NCBI GenBank assembly: GCA_036272735.1 | Contig: DATAYF010000309.1 | Location: forward strand, 1 to 5,331 | Length of the DNA: 5,331 nucleotides | Origin: DATAYF01 sp036272735 | GTDB taxonomy: Bacteria; Chloroflexota; Ktedonobacteria; Ktedonobacterales; Ktedonobacteraceae | Direction of reading: 5' to 3' | Part shown: piece after piece, positions 4,884 through 5,331 of the stretch | Position numbering within the stretch: the stretch's first letter is position 1 | How the letters are laid out: the number at the start of each line of letters is the position of its first letter | Translations under genes and position numbers: made by a program | Notes under the pieces: generated by a model | Seen by the model: only the letters and a program-made list of their open reading frames with translations | Told to the model about the DNA's origin: nothing | The model's database searches: none

Positions 4884-5165
4884 CTATTCTTTCACGTCAC
4901 GTAGTCTCGTCAAGAGAATCGCAGCAACGGCGAAGATGATTGCGTAGACCAGCGTGACCCACAGAGTATAGGCTCCGGTTACCGGGACCTGCGGATTAAT
5001 CCCGAATGATGCGGCAAGGTGACCAGGGATGAGAACATTGGGCATGTCATTCAAGTTTGGTCCGAGCAAATAGGCGGTAATGTCAAGCCAGAACTTACTA
5101 TTCGTCACACGGTACGCAATAGCCATAAACTCTGAGCCCACGTTGTCAACTGCGAACCAACTTAG
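4884..5165 (-). pseudogene. C-terminal fragment of an ABC-2-type transporter permease, truncated by an insertion sequence
   Basis: The frame is open from 5165 down to the stop at 4886-4884, about 93 codons. It begins LSWFAVDNVGSEFMAIAYRV, continues with TNSKFWLDITAYLLGPNLND and ends in a transmembrane helix (LWVTLVYAIIFAVAAILL) followed by the basic-acidic tail TRLRDVKE. A final helix closing with such a short charged tail is typical of ABC-2-type permease subunits, which move drugs, lipids or other substrates with a separate ATPase. A GTG at 5141 exists, but frame continuity upstream to 5165 argues that this is a broken gene. An in-frame TAG occurs at 5168-5166, exactly where insertion-sequence DNA appears to start. 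Without its other helices the product cannot work as a channel. The partner ATPase is not in the window. Confidence 0.7.
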
Positions 5166-5331
5166 CTAGACTTTATCCATTCGCTAGACAAAAAACGAAA
5201 GGCAGAGTAAGCTTCGCTCAAATCTGATTGCGAAAAGAGAAGAGAGATGCTCAATCTGCCTAAAAGGATTATACAGGTACTGCGCTCCTTTGAAGAAGCG
5301 TTTAGCGAGCGAGTTTGGGAATGGGCCAAGG
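5166..5331 (+). mobile_element. Left end of an insertion sequence, IS701/IS4-like (continues beyond window)
   Basis: The permease frame stops abruptly here, and about 80 bases later a plus-strand transposase starts, the usual layout of an IS left end. Two adjacent YTAR-type tetramers, TTAG (5162-5165) and CTAG (5166-5169), lie at the junction. The IS701 family is known to duplicate such four-base targets, so the element probably starts at 5166 or 5170. CTAGAC occurs at both 5166 and 5184. The right end is outside the window, so inverted repeats and the duplication cannot be confirmed. Confidence 0.6.
5247..5331 (+). CDS. Transposase, N-terminal part (IS701/IS4-like), runs off the window
   Basis: ATG 5247 follows a purine-rich GAGAAGAGAG and opens a frame that continues to the window edge (28 codons). 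It begins MLNLPKRIIQVL and includes FSERVWEWAK. The pattern of a Leu-Pro start, a hydrophobic helix, then F-S-x-R-V-W-x-x-A is familiar from the N-termini of DDE-superfamily transposases of the IS701/IS4 type in actinobacteria and Chloroflexota. The catalytic domain lies outside, so activity and exact family are undetermined. Confidence 0.65.
   Translation, partial: MLNLPKRIIQVLRSFEEAFSERVWEWAK

Overview
The window looks like part of a chromosome from a large-genome, transposon-rich bacterium. A Ktedonobacteria-type Chloroflexota is the best guess. This rests on the style of the two transposases, on a group II intron nested in one of them, and on the mixed-GC genes, all recalled from general knowledge and not from a search. 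No RNA gene other than the intron end, no CRISPR array and no replication origin is visible.

Left end (1-1132) is mobile DNA. Bases 1-135 are the 3' end of a group II intron on the + strand, with a complete domain V and a domain VI with a bulged branch-point A. The intron sits inside a minus-strand DDE transposase, cutting it immediately after the codon for its third catalytic acidic residue. The same transposase also carries a frameshift near 700, so it is dead twice over. A 15-bp-stem hairpin (1066-1100) separates this debris from the next genes.

Centre left (1133-2999) is a compact minus-strand operon, read right to left: an MBL-fold metallo-hydrolase, a TetR/AcrR-type repressor and a small four-helix membrane protein of the YrdB/DUF2568 kind. 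In front of the hydrolase is a sharply readable control region: a consensus -35 (TTGACA), a 17-bp spacer and a near-consensus -10 (TGTAAT). A perfect 10-3-10 inverted repeat covers exactly the space from the -35 to the -10. The simplest reading is that the TetR protein represses its own operon here, and that a small ligand, perhaps a substrate of the hydrolase, relieves it.

Centre (3000-3592) is about 590 bases of AT-richer DNA with no convincing large gene but many symmetric or repeated elements: a second 10-3-10 palindrome, five 10-bp direct repeats built on GACGTC, two perfect 12-bp palindromes, and a 28-bp near-perfect palindrome. It ends in a possible 10-codon leader ORF whose stop codon runs into the ribosome binding site of the next gene.

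Right (3593-4835) is one plus-strand gene for a secreted, cysteine-free, beta-propeller-like protein. It is followed by a perfect 23-bp-stem hairpin that can serve as a terminator in both directions. Beyond it (4884-5165) lies the C-terminal stub of an ABC-2-type transporter permease on the minus strand. Its upstream part has been cut off by a second insertion sequence, whose transposase (IS701/IS4-like N-terminus) starts at 5247 and runs off the window.
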